This document shows positions 6,764 to 16,366 of a stretch of DNA of 45,615 nucleotides, piece by piece; the stretch's first letter is position 1, and every line of letters begins with the position of its first letter. Location of the stretch: NCBI RefSeq assembly GCF_018704125.1, contig NZ_JAGTIS010000024.1:1-45615 (forward strand), read 5' to 3'. The stretch comes from Metapseudomonas boanensis. GTDB taxonomy: Bacteria > Pseudomonadota > Gammaproteobacteria > Pseudomonadales > Pseudomonadaceae. Both the position numbers and the translations under genes were made by a program. The notes below the pieces were generated by a model. The model was not told the origin of the DNA, searched no databases, and saw only the letters and a program-made list of their open reading frames with translations.

Positions 6764-8824
6764 TTAGAAGTCTTTGCACAGACGCAGAGCGTCGTAGATC
6801 GCCGCGTGGGTGTTGCGCTGGGCCACGCAGTCGCCGATACGGAACAGCAGGTAGCCGTCGCCGGGCTGGCTCAGGCAGGGCTGCGGTTTGATGGCGAACA
6901 GCGCTTCGACGTCGATCTGACCCTTGTTGCGCGAACCTTGTTTGAGTGCGTAGTACAGGCTCTCGTCCGGGCGTACGCCGTTCTCGATGACCACCTGATC
7001 GACCACGCGCTCTTCCTTGGCGCCGGTGTATTCGTTCTCCAGCACGGCCACTAGCTTGTCACCCTCGCGGTAGACCTTTTCCAGCATCAGGTCGCCGGTC
7101 ATGATCACTTCCTTCGGGTACATGCTGCGGTAGTAGGTCGGGAAGGACGTACCACCGATGGCAATGCCCGGCTTGATATCGTCGGTGACGATCTCCACCT
7201 GGGCACCCTTGTCGGCCAGGAAGTCCGCGGCAGACATACCGCTGAACTCGCAGATGGTGTCGTAGACCAGCACGTTCTTGCCCGGCGCGACGGTGCCGTT
7301 GAGGATGTCCCAGCTGCTGACCACCAGCCCTTCGGCTGCGCCCCAATGCTCGTTCTGCTCGAGGAACGGATGGCCGCCGTTGGCCAGGACGACGATGTCC
7401 GGACGCAGGTCGAGGATGGTGTCCGGATCAGCCGCAGTGCCCAGGCGCAAGTCGATGCCCAGGCGTGCCAGCTCCAGCTGGTACCAGCGAGTGATGCCGG
7501 CGATCTGGTCACGCTGCGGTGCCTTGGAGGCGATGGTGATCTGGCCGCCGAGTTGGTCCTTCTTCTCGAACAGGGTCACGTCGTGGCCACGCTCGGCTGC
7601 CACGCGGGCGGCCTCCATACCGGCCGGGCCACCGCCGACGACTACCACCTTGCGCTTCACGCCGGTGGTCTTCTCGATGATGTGCGGCACGCCCATGTAT
7701 TCACGGGAGGTGGCGGCGTTCTGGATGCACAGCACGTCCAGGCCCTGGTACTGACGGTCGATGCAGTAGTTGGCGCCGACACACTGCTTGATCTGGTCCA
7801 CCTGGCCCATCTTGATCTTGGCGATCAGGTGCGGGTCGGCGATGTGCGCGCGGGTCATGCCGACCATATCCACGTAGCCGCCTTCAAGGATGCGGGTGGC
7901 CTGGTTCGGGTCCTTGATGTTCTGCGCATGCAGCACCGGGACGTTGACCACTTCCTTGATGCCGGCCGCCAGGTGCAGGAAAGGCTCCGGCGGGAAGCTC
8001 ATGTTCGGGATCACGTTGGCCAGCGTGTTGTGGGTGTCGCAACCGGAACCGACGACGCCGAGGAAGTCGAGCATGCCGGTGTCGCTGTAGTACTTGGCGA
8101 TCTGCTTCATGTCCTCGTGGGACAGGCCGTCCGGGTGGAATTCATCACCGCAGATACGCATGCCAACGCAGAAGTCGTCGCCCACTTCGGCGCGTACGGC
8201 CTTGAGCACTTCGAGGCCAAAGCGCATGCGCTTCTCGAAGGTACCACCCCATTCGTCGGTCCGCTTGTTGACGCGCGGGCTCCAGAACTGGTCGATCATG
8301 TGTTGGTGCACGGCAGACAGCTCGACGCCGTCCAGGCCGCCGGCCTTGGCGCGGCGTGCAGCCTGGGCGTAGTTGCCGATCACGCGCCAGATTTCTTCTT
8401 CCTCGATGGTCTTGCAAGTGGCGCGGTGTACCGGCTCGCGGACGCCGGAGGGCGACATCAGGGTCGGCCAGTTGAAACCGTCCCAGCGCGAGCGGCGGCC
8501 CATGTGGGTAATCTGGATCATGATCTTGGCGCCGTGCTTGTGCATGGCGTCGGCCAGATTCTGGAAGTGCGGAATGATGCGGTCGGTGGACAGGTTCACC
8601 GAGCTCCACCACTCCTGCGGGCTGTCGATGGCGACCACCGAGGAGCCGCCACAGATGGCCAGGCCGATGCCGCCCTTGGCCTTCTCTTCGTAGTACTTCA
8701 CATAGCGTTCGGTGGTCATGCCGCCGTCGGTCGCATAGACCTCGGCGTGAGCAGTGGAGAGCACACGGTTGCGGATGGTGAGTTTGCCGATCTGGATCGG
8801 CTGGAACATAGCTTCGAATGCCAT
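6764..8824 (-). CDS. dgcA: DgcA, flavoprotein subunit of dimethylglycine demethylase
   Basis: A 686-residue enzyme of the trimethylamine dehydrogenase/old yellow enzyme family. The N-terminal TIM barrel (about residues 5-340, FQPIQIGKLTIRNRV) binds FMN. An iron-sulfur segment is at 348-365, and C-terminal NAD(P)/FAD-like Rossmann domains begin at about residue 390 (VVVVGGGPAGMEAARVAAER). It oxidatively removes a methyl group from N,N-dimethylglycine, giving sarcosine and formaldehyde. The cluster segment has cysteines at 348, 354 and 365, but residue 351 is Ala where trimethylamine dehydrogenase has Cys. The DUF5943-type gene ends 15 bp upstream of the ATG. Confidence 0.92.
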   Translation of the reverse strand: MAFEAMFQPIQIGKLTIRNRVLSTAHAEVYATDGGMTTERYVKYYEEKAKGGIGLAICGGSSVVAIDSPQEWWSSVNLSTDRIIPHFQNLADAMHKHGAKIMIQITHMGRRSRWDGFNWPTLMSPSGVREPVHRATCKTIEEEEIWRVIGNYAQAARRAKAGGLDGVELSAVHQHMIDQFWSPRVNKRTDEWGGTFEKRMRFGLEVLKAVRAEVGDDFCVGMRICGDEFHPDGLSHEDMKQIAKYYSDTGMLDFLGVVGSGCDTHNTLANVIPNMSFPPEPFLHLAAGIKEVVNVPVLHAQNIKDPNQATRILEGGYVDMVGMTRAHIADPHLIAKIKMGQVDQIKQCVGANYCIDRQYQGLDVLCIQNAATSREYMGVPHIIEKTTGVKRKVVVVGGGPAGMEAARVAAERGHDVTLFEKKDQLGGQITIASKAPQRDQIAGITRWYQLELARLGIDLRLGTAADPDTILDLRPDIVVLANGGHPFLEQNEHWGAAEGLVVSSWDILNGTVAPGKNVLVYDTICEFSGMSAADFLADKGAQVEIVTDDIKPGIAIGGTSFPTYYRSMYPKEVIMTGDLMLEKVYREGDKLVAVLENEYTGAKEERVVDQVVIENGVRPDESLYYALKQGSRNKGQIDVEALFAIKPQPCLSQPGDGYLLFRIGDCVAQRNTHAAIYDALRLCKDF

Positions 8825-8839
8825 CTTCTCGTCCTCGCC

Positions 8840-9370
8840 TCAGAGTGGTTTGACGATGAACAGGCCGTCGTCGTGGCCTTCTTCCGAACCGCTGTAGACC
8901 TGCTCGGCCACGGTACGGATGCTGCTGCCGCGGGCCTGCAGAATCTGGTCCATGGCGCCGGCGAACCAGCCGGTGAACATGTAGTCGACCTTGCGGCCGA
9001 CCTTGCCGTAGACGTAGACGAAGGCGGAGTGCTTCAGGCGCACCTGGGCAGTGCCCTTGTCGAGGTCGATCTGCTCGATCTGGAACAGGCCCCAGCCGCG
9101 CTGCGACAGACGCTTCATGTAGTGCTCGAACACCGCGACGCCTTCCAGGCCGTGGCATTCGGCTTCCTTCTCGCACCAGTGCCAGGCGGACTTGTAGCCG
9201 GCCTTGTAGAGGATCTCGGCATAGCGTTCAGCGCCGAGTTCGGCCTCGATACCCATGTGATTGTTGACGAAGAAGTGGCGCGGTACATACAGCATGGGCA
9301 GGGCGTCGGTAGTCCAGACACCGGTTTCGCTGTCGACTTCGATGGGCAGTTCGGGGGCGTGTTTGGCCAT
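8840..9370 (-). CDS. DUF5943/V4R-like protein of the dimethylglycine operon
   Basis: A 176-residue soluble protein. The central part (GAERYAEILYKAGYKSAWHW and nearby residues) resembles the 4-vinyl-reductase (V4R) small-ligand-binding fold, and the C-terminus (VDYMFTGWFAGAMDQILQ) resembles domains fused to phenol-type sensors. A homologue always accompanies dgcA in pseudomonads (PA5397-like). Its role is unproved; binding of a methylated amine, a corrinoid-like cofactor or a formaldehyde carrier would fit, but this is conjecture. The ATG at 9370 is preceded by GGAG; the in-frame TTG nine bases upstream is less likely. Confidence 0.8.
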   Translation of the reverse strand: MAKHAPELPIEVDSETGVWTTDALPMLYVPRHFFVNNHMGIEAELGAERYAEILYKAGYKSAWHWCEKEAECHGLEGVAVFEHYMKRLSQRGWGLFQIEQIDLDKGTAQVRLKHSAFVYVYGKVGRKVDYMFTGWFAGAMDQILQARGSSIRTVAEQVYSGSEEGHDDGLFIVKPL

Positions 9371-9417
9371 GTTGTTCAAGCTCCGGAATTCGATTAGGCC
9401 CGGCTGCGGGCCGCTTT

Positions 9418-9527
9418 AACCCCCTCTCCCTCTGGGAGAGGGTTGGGGTGAGGGTTGATGGGGTTGCGAGCGGGATTCGGTATCCCTCACCCCCCGGCCC
9501 CTCTCCCAAAGGGAGAGGGGAGGGAGC
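9418..9527. repeat. Composite CCCTCTCCC inverted repeat between the dipeptidase-like gene and the DUF5943 gene
   Basis: The left part CCCCCTCTCCCTCTGGGAGA is followed by GGGTTGGGGTGAGGG. The right part is the mirrored TCCCTCACCCCCCGGCCCCT and then CTCCCAAAGGGAGAGG. The 110-bp unit can fold on itself through both the short palindromes and the long outer arms. It resembles a small non-autonomous repeat unit more than a simple terminator. Confidence 0.7.
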
Positions 9528-9529
9528 GG

Positions 9530-10507
<978 letters not shown>

Positions 10508-10594
10508 CAGGCTGTCCCCTGTTATTCATGCGCCGAACCTTCTGCCGGCGCTTTGGGGGGAGCATATCCCCGGGGGGCTCGGCACTATCGCGCA

Positions 10595-10623
10595 AAAGCG
10601 ACCGGGGTATTGCCGAAAGCGTC
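10595..10623 (-). promoter_or_regulatory. Candidate GbdR site upstream of the dgc operon
   Basis: Read on the minus strand, GACGCTTT and GTCGCTTT stand as a direct repeat with a 21-bp period, about 90-115 bp before the first dgc start codon. Two half sites two helical turns apart suit an AraC-family dimer. Very similar pairs occur at the caiX promoter (17535-17563) and between gbcA and gbcB. The identity of the binding protein is inferred. Confidence 0.5.
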
Positions 10624-11033
10624 AAGCGTGCGTCGTGTTTGGGTATGCCTGCGACAACGGGGCGCCGGATCAATGGTTCTTTCTCTATATGGGGGCGGCT
10701 ATTCTCGAACGGTCGTGAGTCAGAGGGGGGAGTCGGCGGCGGGATGCTGCGGTCGGACGACTGACCATTGGCGAAGCCTCATGGGTACTGGACTTCTACA
10801 CTGTCGATAGGGGGATTGCTTCGCCCTGTTGATTGTCCGGCGTCGGTATCAGGATGGGCCGGGTCGCTCGCGTGCAACTGCGCACTGGCGGCAATGGCAA
10901 GCTGCCCTGCATGCCCCGAGCAGGTGCGGCCATGACTGCGCCGGGCCGAAGATGCCCAGCCGGGGTGCATGGCCGGCGGCCAGCAACAGCCACGAGACCG
11001 TGCGTGGCAGGGCCACCGTAGCCGACGATTTCT

Positions 11034-11062
11034 GGACGAGCAGGCTTGGACCTGCTTCGTCC
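11034..11062 (+). promoter_or_regulatory. Stem-loop in the fdsG leader
   Basis: GGACGAGCAGG and CCTGCTTCGTCC pair as an 11-bp stem with a single bulge and a 6-nt loop. The hairpin ends 9-10 nt before the GAGGA ribosome site of fdsG. There is no T-run, so it is not a normal terminator. An mRNA-stabilising or regulatory role is possible. Confidence 0.5.
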
Positions 11063-11084
11063 TGTCCTTACGAGGAACGCAGTC

Positions 11085-11564
11085 ATGCCTGATGACCTGC
11101 AGTTGCAGATCGTTCGCAACGTGCTGGAGAAACTGAAGGGCACTCCTGGTGCCCTGCTGCAGATCCTTCACGATATTCAACAGGGCGTCGGATATATCCC
11201 CGATGCCGCCGTCCCCGAGATCGCCCATGCCCTCAACCTCAGCCTGGCCGAGGTGCGTGGGGTGATCACCTTCTATCATGACTTCCGCACCACGCCGCCT
11301 GCCCGGCATACCCTGCGCCTGTGCCACGCCGAGTCGTGCCAGAGTCGCGGGGCAGGCCAACTGGCGGCGCAGTTGCGTGAACGACTGAACCTGGATGATC
11401 ACGGCACCTCTCCGGACGGACAAGTCAGTCTGCGTCCGGTCTATTGCCTGGGCGCCTGCGCCTGTTCACCGGCGCTGGAACTGGATGGTCGCCTGCATGC
11501 ACGGGTCGATGCCACCAAGCTGGATGAGCTGCTCAACCGCTGCCTGGAGGATCGGTCATGCTGA
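11085..11564 (+). CDS. fdsG: Formate dehydrogenase gamma subunit FdsG (NuoE-like)
   Basis: A 159-residue thioredoxin-fold ferredoxin. Four cysteines (80, 85, 121, 125, in LCHAESC and CLGAC) hold a [2Fe-2S] cluster as in NuoE/HoxE. It belongs to the diaphorase half of the cytoplasmic NAD-dependent molybdenum/tungsten formate dehydrogenase, which converts formate and NAD+ to CO2 and NADH. The ATG at 11085 is preceded by GAGGA. The stop overlaps the fdsB start by 7 nt. Formate is expected from formaldehyde released by the betaine and dimethylglycine demethylases next door, which gives a clear reason for this location. Confidence 0.93.
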   Translation: MPDDLQLQIVRNVLEKLKGTPGALLQILHDIQQGVGYIPDAAVPEIAHALNLSLAEVRGVITFYHDFRTTPPARHTLRLCHAESCQSRGAGQLAAQLRERLNLDDHGTSPDGQVSLRPVYCLGACACSPALELDGRLHARVDATKLDELLNRCLEDRSC

Positions 11565-13117
11565 CGCTGTGCGTTCCTTGTGATTCGATCGCCCGCGCCG
11601 TTGGCGCAGACGACGTAGCCGTCGCCCTGGTGCGCGAAGCCGAGCGTCGCCAGTTGTCGCTGGATCTGCGCCGCACCAGCTCTCGCGGTCTGTATTGGTT
11701 GGAGCCGCTGGTGGAGCTGGAGACGTCTGAGGGCCGCCTGGGCTTTGGCCCGGTTGCACCCGAGGACGTGCCGGCGTTGCTCGATGCCCTGCAGGGTGAT
11801 GCCGCCGCGCATCCACTGGCGCTGGGGCTGGTCGAGCAGTTGCCTTATCTGAAGAGTCAGCAACGCCTGTTGTTTGCCCGCGCCGGTATTACCCGGCCGC
11901 TGTCGCTTGAGGACTACCGCGCCCAGGGCGGCTTCGAGGGTCTGGCCAAGGCTGTGGAAAGCAGCGGTGAAGCGATCGTCGCCAGCGTGCTGGAATCCGG
12001 CCTGCGTGGCCGCGGCGGCGCGGCATTCCCGGCGGGCATCAAGTGGCGCACCGTGCGCGAGGCCCAGGCCGAGCAGAAGTACGTGGTGTGTAACGCAGAC
12101 GAAGGCGACTCCGGTACCTTCGCCGACCGCATGCTGATGGAGGGCGACCCCTTCCTGCTGATCGAGGGTATGGCCATCGCCGGCCTCGCTGTCGGCGCCA
12201 CCCAGGGCTACATCTACGTGCGCTCCGAATACCCGCAGTCGGTTGAGACGCTGCGCGCTGCGCTGGATATCGCCCGCGCCGCCGGGTATCTGGGCGTGAA
12301 CGTCGCCGGTAGCGGCCGCGCCTTCGACCTGGAAGTCCGGGTCGGGGCTGGCGCCTACATCTGCGGTGAAGAAACTGCATTGCTGGACTCGCTGGAAGGC
12401 AAGCGCGGCGTCGTTCGTGCCAAGCCACCGCTGCCGGCGCTGCAAGGCCTGTTCGGCCTGCCGACGCTGGTGCACAACGTGCTGACCCTGGCTTCGGTGC
12501 CGGTCATCCTCGCCCGTGGCGCGCAGTTCTATCGTGATTTCGGCATGGGCCGCTCGCTGGGCACCATGCCCTTCCAGCTCGCCGGAAACATCCGCCACGG
12601 CGGTCTGGTGGAGCGTGCCTTCGGCCTCACCCTGCGTGAGCTGGTGGAAGAATACGGTGGCGGTACCGCCAGTGGCCGCCCGCTGAAGGCCGCTCAGGTG
12701 GGCGGCCCGTTGGGCGCCTGGGTACCTCCGTCGCAATTCGATACGCCGCTGGATTACGAGGCCTTCGCAGCCATGGGCGCGATGCTCGGCCACGGTGGCG
12801 TAGTGGTGGCCGACGACAGCCTGGATATGGCGCACATGGCGCGCTTTGCACTGCAATTCTGTGCCGAGGAATCCTGCGGTAAATGCACGCCATGCCGCAT
12901 CGGCTCCACCCGTGGGGTGGAGGTGGTCGACCGCCTGCTGGCGGCGCCCAGCCAGGCCGAGCGACAGGAACAGGTGATCCTGCTCAAGGACCTTTGCGAC
13001 ACCCTGACATACGGCTCGCTCTGCGCCCTGGGCGGCATGACGTCCTATCCGGTGGCCAGTGCCTTGAAGCATTTCCCCGCCGACTTCGGTCTTGAGACCA
13101 CGGAGGCCGACCAATGA
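11558..13117 (+). CDS. fdsB: Formate dehydrogenase beta subunit FdsB (NuoF-like, FMN/NAD binding)
   Basis: A 519-residue NuoF-type subunit. The first ~130 residues form an N-terminal thioredoxin-like domain. GLRGRGGAAFPAGIKW is the FMN/NADH site, with AYICGEETALLDSLEGKRG next. ESCGKCTPCRIG near residue 437 binds a [4Fe-4S] cluster. It accepts electrons from FdsA through iron-sulfur centres and reduces NAD+. The gene overlaps fdsG at the 5' end and fdsA by ATGA at the 3' end, so the operon is tightly coupled. Length and motif order are normal for the family. Confidence 0.94.
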   Translation: MLTLCVPCDSIARAVGADDVAVALVREAERRQLSLDLRRTSSRGLYWLEPLVELETSEGRLGFGPVAPEDVPALLDALQGDAAAHPLALGLVEQLPYLKSQQRLLFARAGITRPLSLEDYRAQGGFEGLAKAVESSGEAIVASVLESGLRGRGGAAFPAGIKWRTVREAQAEQKYVVCNADEGDSGTFADRMLMEGDPFLLIEGMAIAGLAVGATQGYIYVRSEYPQSVETLRAALDIARAAGYLGVNVAGSGRAFDLEVRVGAGAYICGEETALLDSLEGKRGVVRAKPPLPALQGLFGLPTLVHNVLTLASVPVILARGAQFYRDFGMGRSLGTMPFQLAGNIRHGGLVERAFGLTLRELVEEYGGGTASGRPLKAAQVGGPLGAWVPPSQFDTPLDYEAFAAMGAMLGHGGVVVADDSLDMAHMARFALQFCAEESCGKCTPCRIGSTRGVEVVDRLLAAPSQAERQEQVILLKDLCDTLTYGSLCALGGMTSYPVASALKHFPADFGLETTEADQ

Positions 13118-15990
13118 TCAACATTTTTGACCCTGCCAGCGACATCGACCTCGGCACACCCGCACGCGAGAGCGAGGTGCAGGTCAGCCTGAGCATCGAT
13201 GGCCGCGAAATTACCGTGCCCGCCGGTACCTCGGTGATGCGCGCCGCGGCGCTGCTCGGCACCACCATCCCGAAACTCTGCGCCACCGACAGCCTGGAAG
13301 CCTTCGGCTCCTGCCGCATGTGCCTGGTGGAGATCGACGGCATGCGCGGCTACCCGGCCTCCTGCACCACGCCGGTCAGCGAAGGCATGGTGGTGCATAC
13401 CCAGACGCCCAAGCTCGCCACCCTGCGCCGCAACGTCATGGAACTGTACATCTCTGACCACCCGCTGGACTGCCTGACCTGCTCGGCCAACGGCAACTGC
13501 GAACTGCAGACGGTGGCCGGCCAGGTAGGCCTGCGCGAGGTGCGCTACGGCTATGAAGGCGCCAACCACCTGGACGACCAGAAGGACCAGTCCAATCCGT
13601 ACTTCGACTACGAGCCGAGCAAGTGCATCGTCTGCAACCGCTGTGTACGCGCTTGCGAGGAAACCCAGGGCACCTTCGCTCTGACCATTACCGGACGTGG
13701 CTTCGAGTCGCGGGTCAGTGCGGCCGGTGGCGAGGACTTCCTCGACTCCGAATGCGTGTCCTGCGGCGCCTGCGTACAGGCTTGTCCCACCGCCACGCTG
13801 ATGGAAAAGAGCGTGATTGAAATGGGCCAGCCGGAGCGCAGCGTCATCACTACCTGCGCCTATTGCGGCGTGGGCTGCTCGTTCCGCGCCGAGCTCAAGG
13901 GCGATCAGGTCGTCCGCATGGTTCCGGACAAGAACGGCCAAGCCAACCACGGCCACTCCTGCGTAAAAGGGCGCTTCGCCTGGGGTTACGCCACGCACCC
14001 GGATCGCATCACCAAGCCCATGATCCGCAAGCACATCGACGACCCCTGGCAGGAAGTCAGCTGGGACGAGGCGGTGAACTACGCGGCCAGCGAGTTCCGC
14101 CGCATCCAGCTCAAGTACGGGCGCGACTCCATCGGTGGCATCACTTCCAGCCGTTGCACCAACGAGGAAACCTACCTCGTGCAGAAGCTGGTGCGGGCTG
14201 CCTTCGGCAACAACAACGTCGATACCTGCGCACGCGTTTGCCACTCGCCCACCGGCTACGGCCTGAAACAGACCCTCGGCGAGTCTGCTGGTACCCAGAG
14301 CTTTGACTCGGTGATGCAGGCCGACGTGGTGCTGGTGATCGGCGCCAACCCCAGCGACGCCCACCCGGTGTTCGCTTCCCAGCTCAAGCGTCGTCTGCGC
14401 CAGGGTGCTCGGTTGATCGTCATCGACCCGCGGCGCATCGACCTGGTGGATTCTCCGCACGCCCGTGCCGACTTCCATCTGGCGCTGCGCCCGGGCACCA
14501 ACGTGGCCATGCTCAATGCGCTGGCCCACGTGATCGTCACCGAGAACCTGCTGAACCAACCCTTCATCGACGCCCGCTGCGAGTCAGCGGACTTTGCTCG
14601 CTGGCGGGAATTCGTCAGCAAGCCGGAGAACTCGCCCGAAGCCTTGGGGCCGATCTGCGGCGTGTCGCCTGACGATATCCGCGCCGCCGCGCGCCTCTAC
14701 GCCACCGGCGGCAACGCGGCCATCTACTACGGCCTCGGCGTTACCGAGCACAGCCAGGGCAGCACCGCGGTCATGGGTATCGCCAACCTCGCCATGGTCA
14801 CCGGCAACATCGGCCGCGAAGGCGTCGGGGTGAACCCGCTGCGCGGGCAGAACAACGTCCAGGGTTCCTGCGACATGGGCTCCTTCCCCCATGAGCTGCC
14901 CGGCTACCGCCATGTCTCCAACGACGCGGTGCGCCACCAGTTCGAACACGCCTGGGGCGTGACCCTGCAACCCGACCCGGGCTTGCGTATTCCCAACATG
15001 TTCGAGGCAGCACTGGACGGTACCTTCAGGGCGCTTTACTGCCAGGGCGAGGACATCGCCCAGAGCGACCCCAATACCCAGCACGTCACCGCCGCCCTGT
15101 CGGCCATGGAGTGCGTGGTGGTGCAGGACATCTTCCTCAACGAAACCGCCAAGTTCGCCCACGTCTTCCTGCCGGGCAGCTCCTTCCTCGAGAAGGACGG
15201 CACCTTCACCAACGCCGAGCGCCGCATCTCGCGGGTGCGCAAGGTGATGGACCCGCTGGGTGGCAAGGCCGACTGGGAAGCCACCATTGCCCTGGCCAAT
15301 GCCTTGGGCTACCGAATGGACTACAAGCATCCGTCCGAGATCATGGACGAGATCGCTCGCCTGACCCCGACCTTCACCCGCGTCAGCTATGCCGAGCTGG
15401 ACCGCCACGGCAGCCTGCAGTGGCCATGCAACGACGCCGCGCCGGATGGCACCCCGACCATGCACATCGAAGAGTTCGTGCGCGGCAAGGGGCGCTTCAT
15501 GCTCACCGGCTACGTGCCCACCGAGGAGAAGGTCAACAGCCGCTACCCGCTGCTGCTCACCACCGGGCGGATCCTCAGCCAGTACAACGTCGGCGCCCAG
15601 ACGCGGCGTACCGACAACGTTGCCTGGCACGAGGAGGACCGCCTGGAAATCCACCCGACCGACGCCGAAAGCCGCGGCATCGTCGAGGGTGATTGGGTGG
15701 GCGTGGGCAGCCGCGCCGGACAGACGGTGCTGCGGGCGAAGGTCTCCGAGCGGGTGGCACCAGGGGTGGTCTACACCACGTTCCACTTCCCCGAGTCCGG
15801 CGCCAACGTGATCACCACCGACAACTCCGATTGGGCCACTAACTGCCCGGAATACAAGGTGACGGCGGTGGAGGTTTCGCGGGTCTACCAGCCCTCCGAA
15901 TGGCAAAAGCGCTATCAGGAGTTCAGTGACGAACAACGGCGCCTGCTCAAGGAACGCCGCAAGACCGAGAAAGCCGAGGCACGCCGATGA
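13114..15990 (+). CDS. fdsA: Formate dehydrogenase alpha subunit FdsA (molybdenum catalytic subunit)
   Basis: A 958-residue catalytic subunit. In order it shows a [2Fe-2S] domain (GSCRMCLVEIDG), a His-Cys3 cluster motif (HPLDCLTCSANGNC), two ferredoxin motifs (CIVCNRCVRACE, CVSCGACVQACP) and the catalytic-domain [4Fe-4S] site starting CAYCGVGC. The bis-MGD domain follows. Cys376-His377 in CARVCHSP is the metal-ligand and proton-relay pair of formate dehydrogenases. The N-terminus resembles NuoG, so electrons flow through it to FdsB. No fdsC/fdhD sulfurtransferase gene, needed to sulfurate the cofactor, lies in this operon; it should be elsewhere. Confidence 0.95.
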   Translation: MINIFDPASDIDLGTPARESEVQVSLSIDGREITVPAGTSVMRAAALLGTTIPKLCATDSLEAFGSCRMCLVEIDGMRGYPASCTTPVSEGMVVHTQTPKLATLRRNVMELYISDHPLDCLTCSANGNCELQTVAGQVGLREVRYGYEGANHLDDQKDQSNPYFDYEPSKCIVCNRCVRACEETQGTFALTITGRGFESRVSAAGGEDFLDSECVSCGACVQACPTATLMEKSVIEMGQPERSVITTCAYCGVGCSFRAELKGDQVVRMVPDKNGQANHGHSCVKGRFAWGYATHPDRITKPMIRKHIDDPWQEVSWDEAVNYAASEFRRIQLKYGRDSIGGITSSRCTNEETYLVQKLVRAAFGNNNVDTCARVCHSPTGYGLKQTLGESAGTQSFDSVMQADVVLVIGANPSDAHPVFASQLKRRLRQGARLIVIDPRRIDLVDSPHARADFHLALRPGTNVAMLNALAHVIVTENLLNQPFIDARCESADFARWREFVSKPENSPEALGPICGVSPDDIRAAARLYATGGNAAIYYGLGVTEHSQGSTAVMGIANLAMVTGNIGREGVGVNPLRGQNNVQGSCDMGSFPHELPGYRHVSNDAVRHQFEHAWGVTLQPDPGLRIPNMFEAALDGTFRALYCQGEDIAQSDPNTQHVTAALSAMECVVVQDIFLNETAKFAHVFLPGSSFLEKDGTFTNAERRISRVRKVMDPLGGKADWEATIALANALGYRMDYKHPSEIMDEIARLTPTFTRVSYAELDRHGSLQWPCNDAAPDGTPTMHIEEFVRGKGRFMLTGYVPTEEKVNSRYPLLLTTGRILSQYNVGAQTRRTDNVAWHEEDRLEIHPTDAESRGIVEGDWVGVGSRAGQTVLRAKVSERVAPGVVYTTFHFPESGANVITTDNSDWATNCPEYKVTAVEVSRVYQPSEWQKRYQEFSDEQRRLLKERRKTEKAEARR

Positions 15991-16211
15991 GCATCGATAA
16001 TCTGATCAAGATGGCGAACCAGATCGCCCAGTACTTCGCCACCGAGCCGGACAAGGAACAGGCCGTGCGCGGCGTGTGCCAGCACATGCAGCAATTCTGG
16101 ACGCCGGCGATGCGTATCGAGCTGATGGCCTGGCAGGTCGAGCACCGTGGTGAGCACCTGCACCCGCTGGTGCAGGCGGCGCTGACTGAATCGGGGCGGG
16201 TGACGGCCTGA
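15987..16211 (+). CDS. fdsD: Formate dehydrogenase delta subunit FdsD
   Basis: A 74-residue helical protein (SIDNLIKMANQIAQYFATEP), overlapping fdsA by ATGA. The central MQQFWTPAMRIELMAW segment is the family hallmark. FdsD is a small subunit of Fds-type formate dehydrogenases and is thought to aid assembly or stability of the alpha subunit. It is the last gene of fdsGBAD; the following 290 bp hold only a REP element before convergent cdhR. Confidence 0.9.
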   Translation: MSIDNLIKMANQIAQYFATEPDKEQAVRGVCQHMQQFWTPAMRIELMAWQVEHRGEHLHPLVQAALTESGRVTA

Positions 16212-16366
16212 CGTCGTTTCGGCTGAAGGTGCCCTGCTTCTGTAGCGGGAGCGAACCCACTGGCTCGGTCGGCATTGGCTGTTGCCAGTCATCAGCAGCC
16301 GGGCTGAGAGTGTTGTAGGCGCGGGGGGGACGCCGAGTTCTTGCTCGCGATTCGGACGGAGAGCCC

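Larger units (their letters stand above)
10508..11084. other. Divergent promoter region between the dgc and fds operons (577 bp)
   Basis: No credible gene is seen here; open frames of 60-90 codons run both ways without ribosome sites or recognisable protein. It contains the dgc promoter with its candidate GbdR site, an AT-richer patch at 10670-10700, and a long GC-rich leader before fdsG. I could not match the leader to a molybdenum-cofactor riboswitch. Confidence 0.7.

Noticed and set aside
7346-9397. Long plus-strand open frame (683 codons) opposite dgcA
   Set aside because: It is antisense to dgcA and the DUF5943 gene, has no ribosome site, and its composition is that of a GC-rich shadow frame (many Val, His, Asp, Ala).
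10770-11084. Molybdenum-cofactor riboswitch before fdsG
   Set aside because: The leader is structured, but I could not place the conserved Moco motif core; only a hairpin is reported.
10779-11423. Minus-strand frames in the dgc-fds gap and over fdsG
   Set aside because: They run antisense through fdsG and its leader, with repetitive Arg/Gly-rich products typical of non-coding GC-rich DNA.
11441-13114. Minus-strand open frame (557 codons) opposite fdsB
   Set aside because: Shadow of fdsB with no protein-family signature; fdsB itself has all expected motifs.
13045-15936. Two long minus-strand frames opposite fdsA
   Set aside because: Both mirror fdsA codon structure; no ribosome sites and low-complexity Ala/Val/His-rich products.
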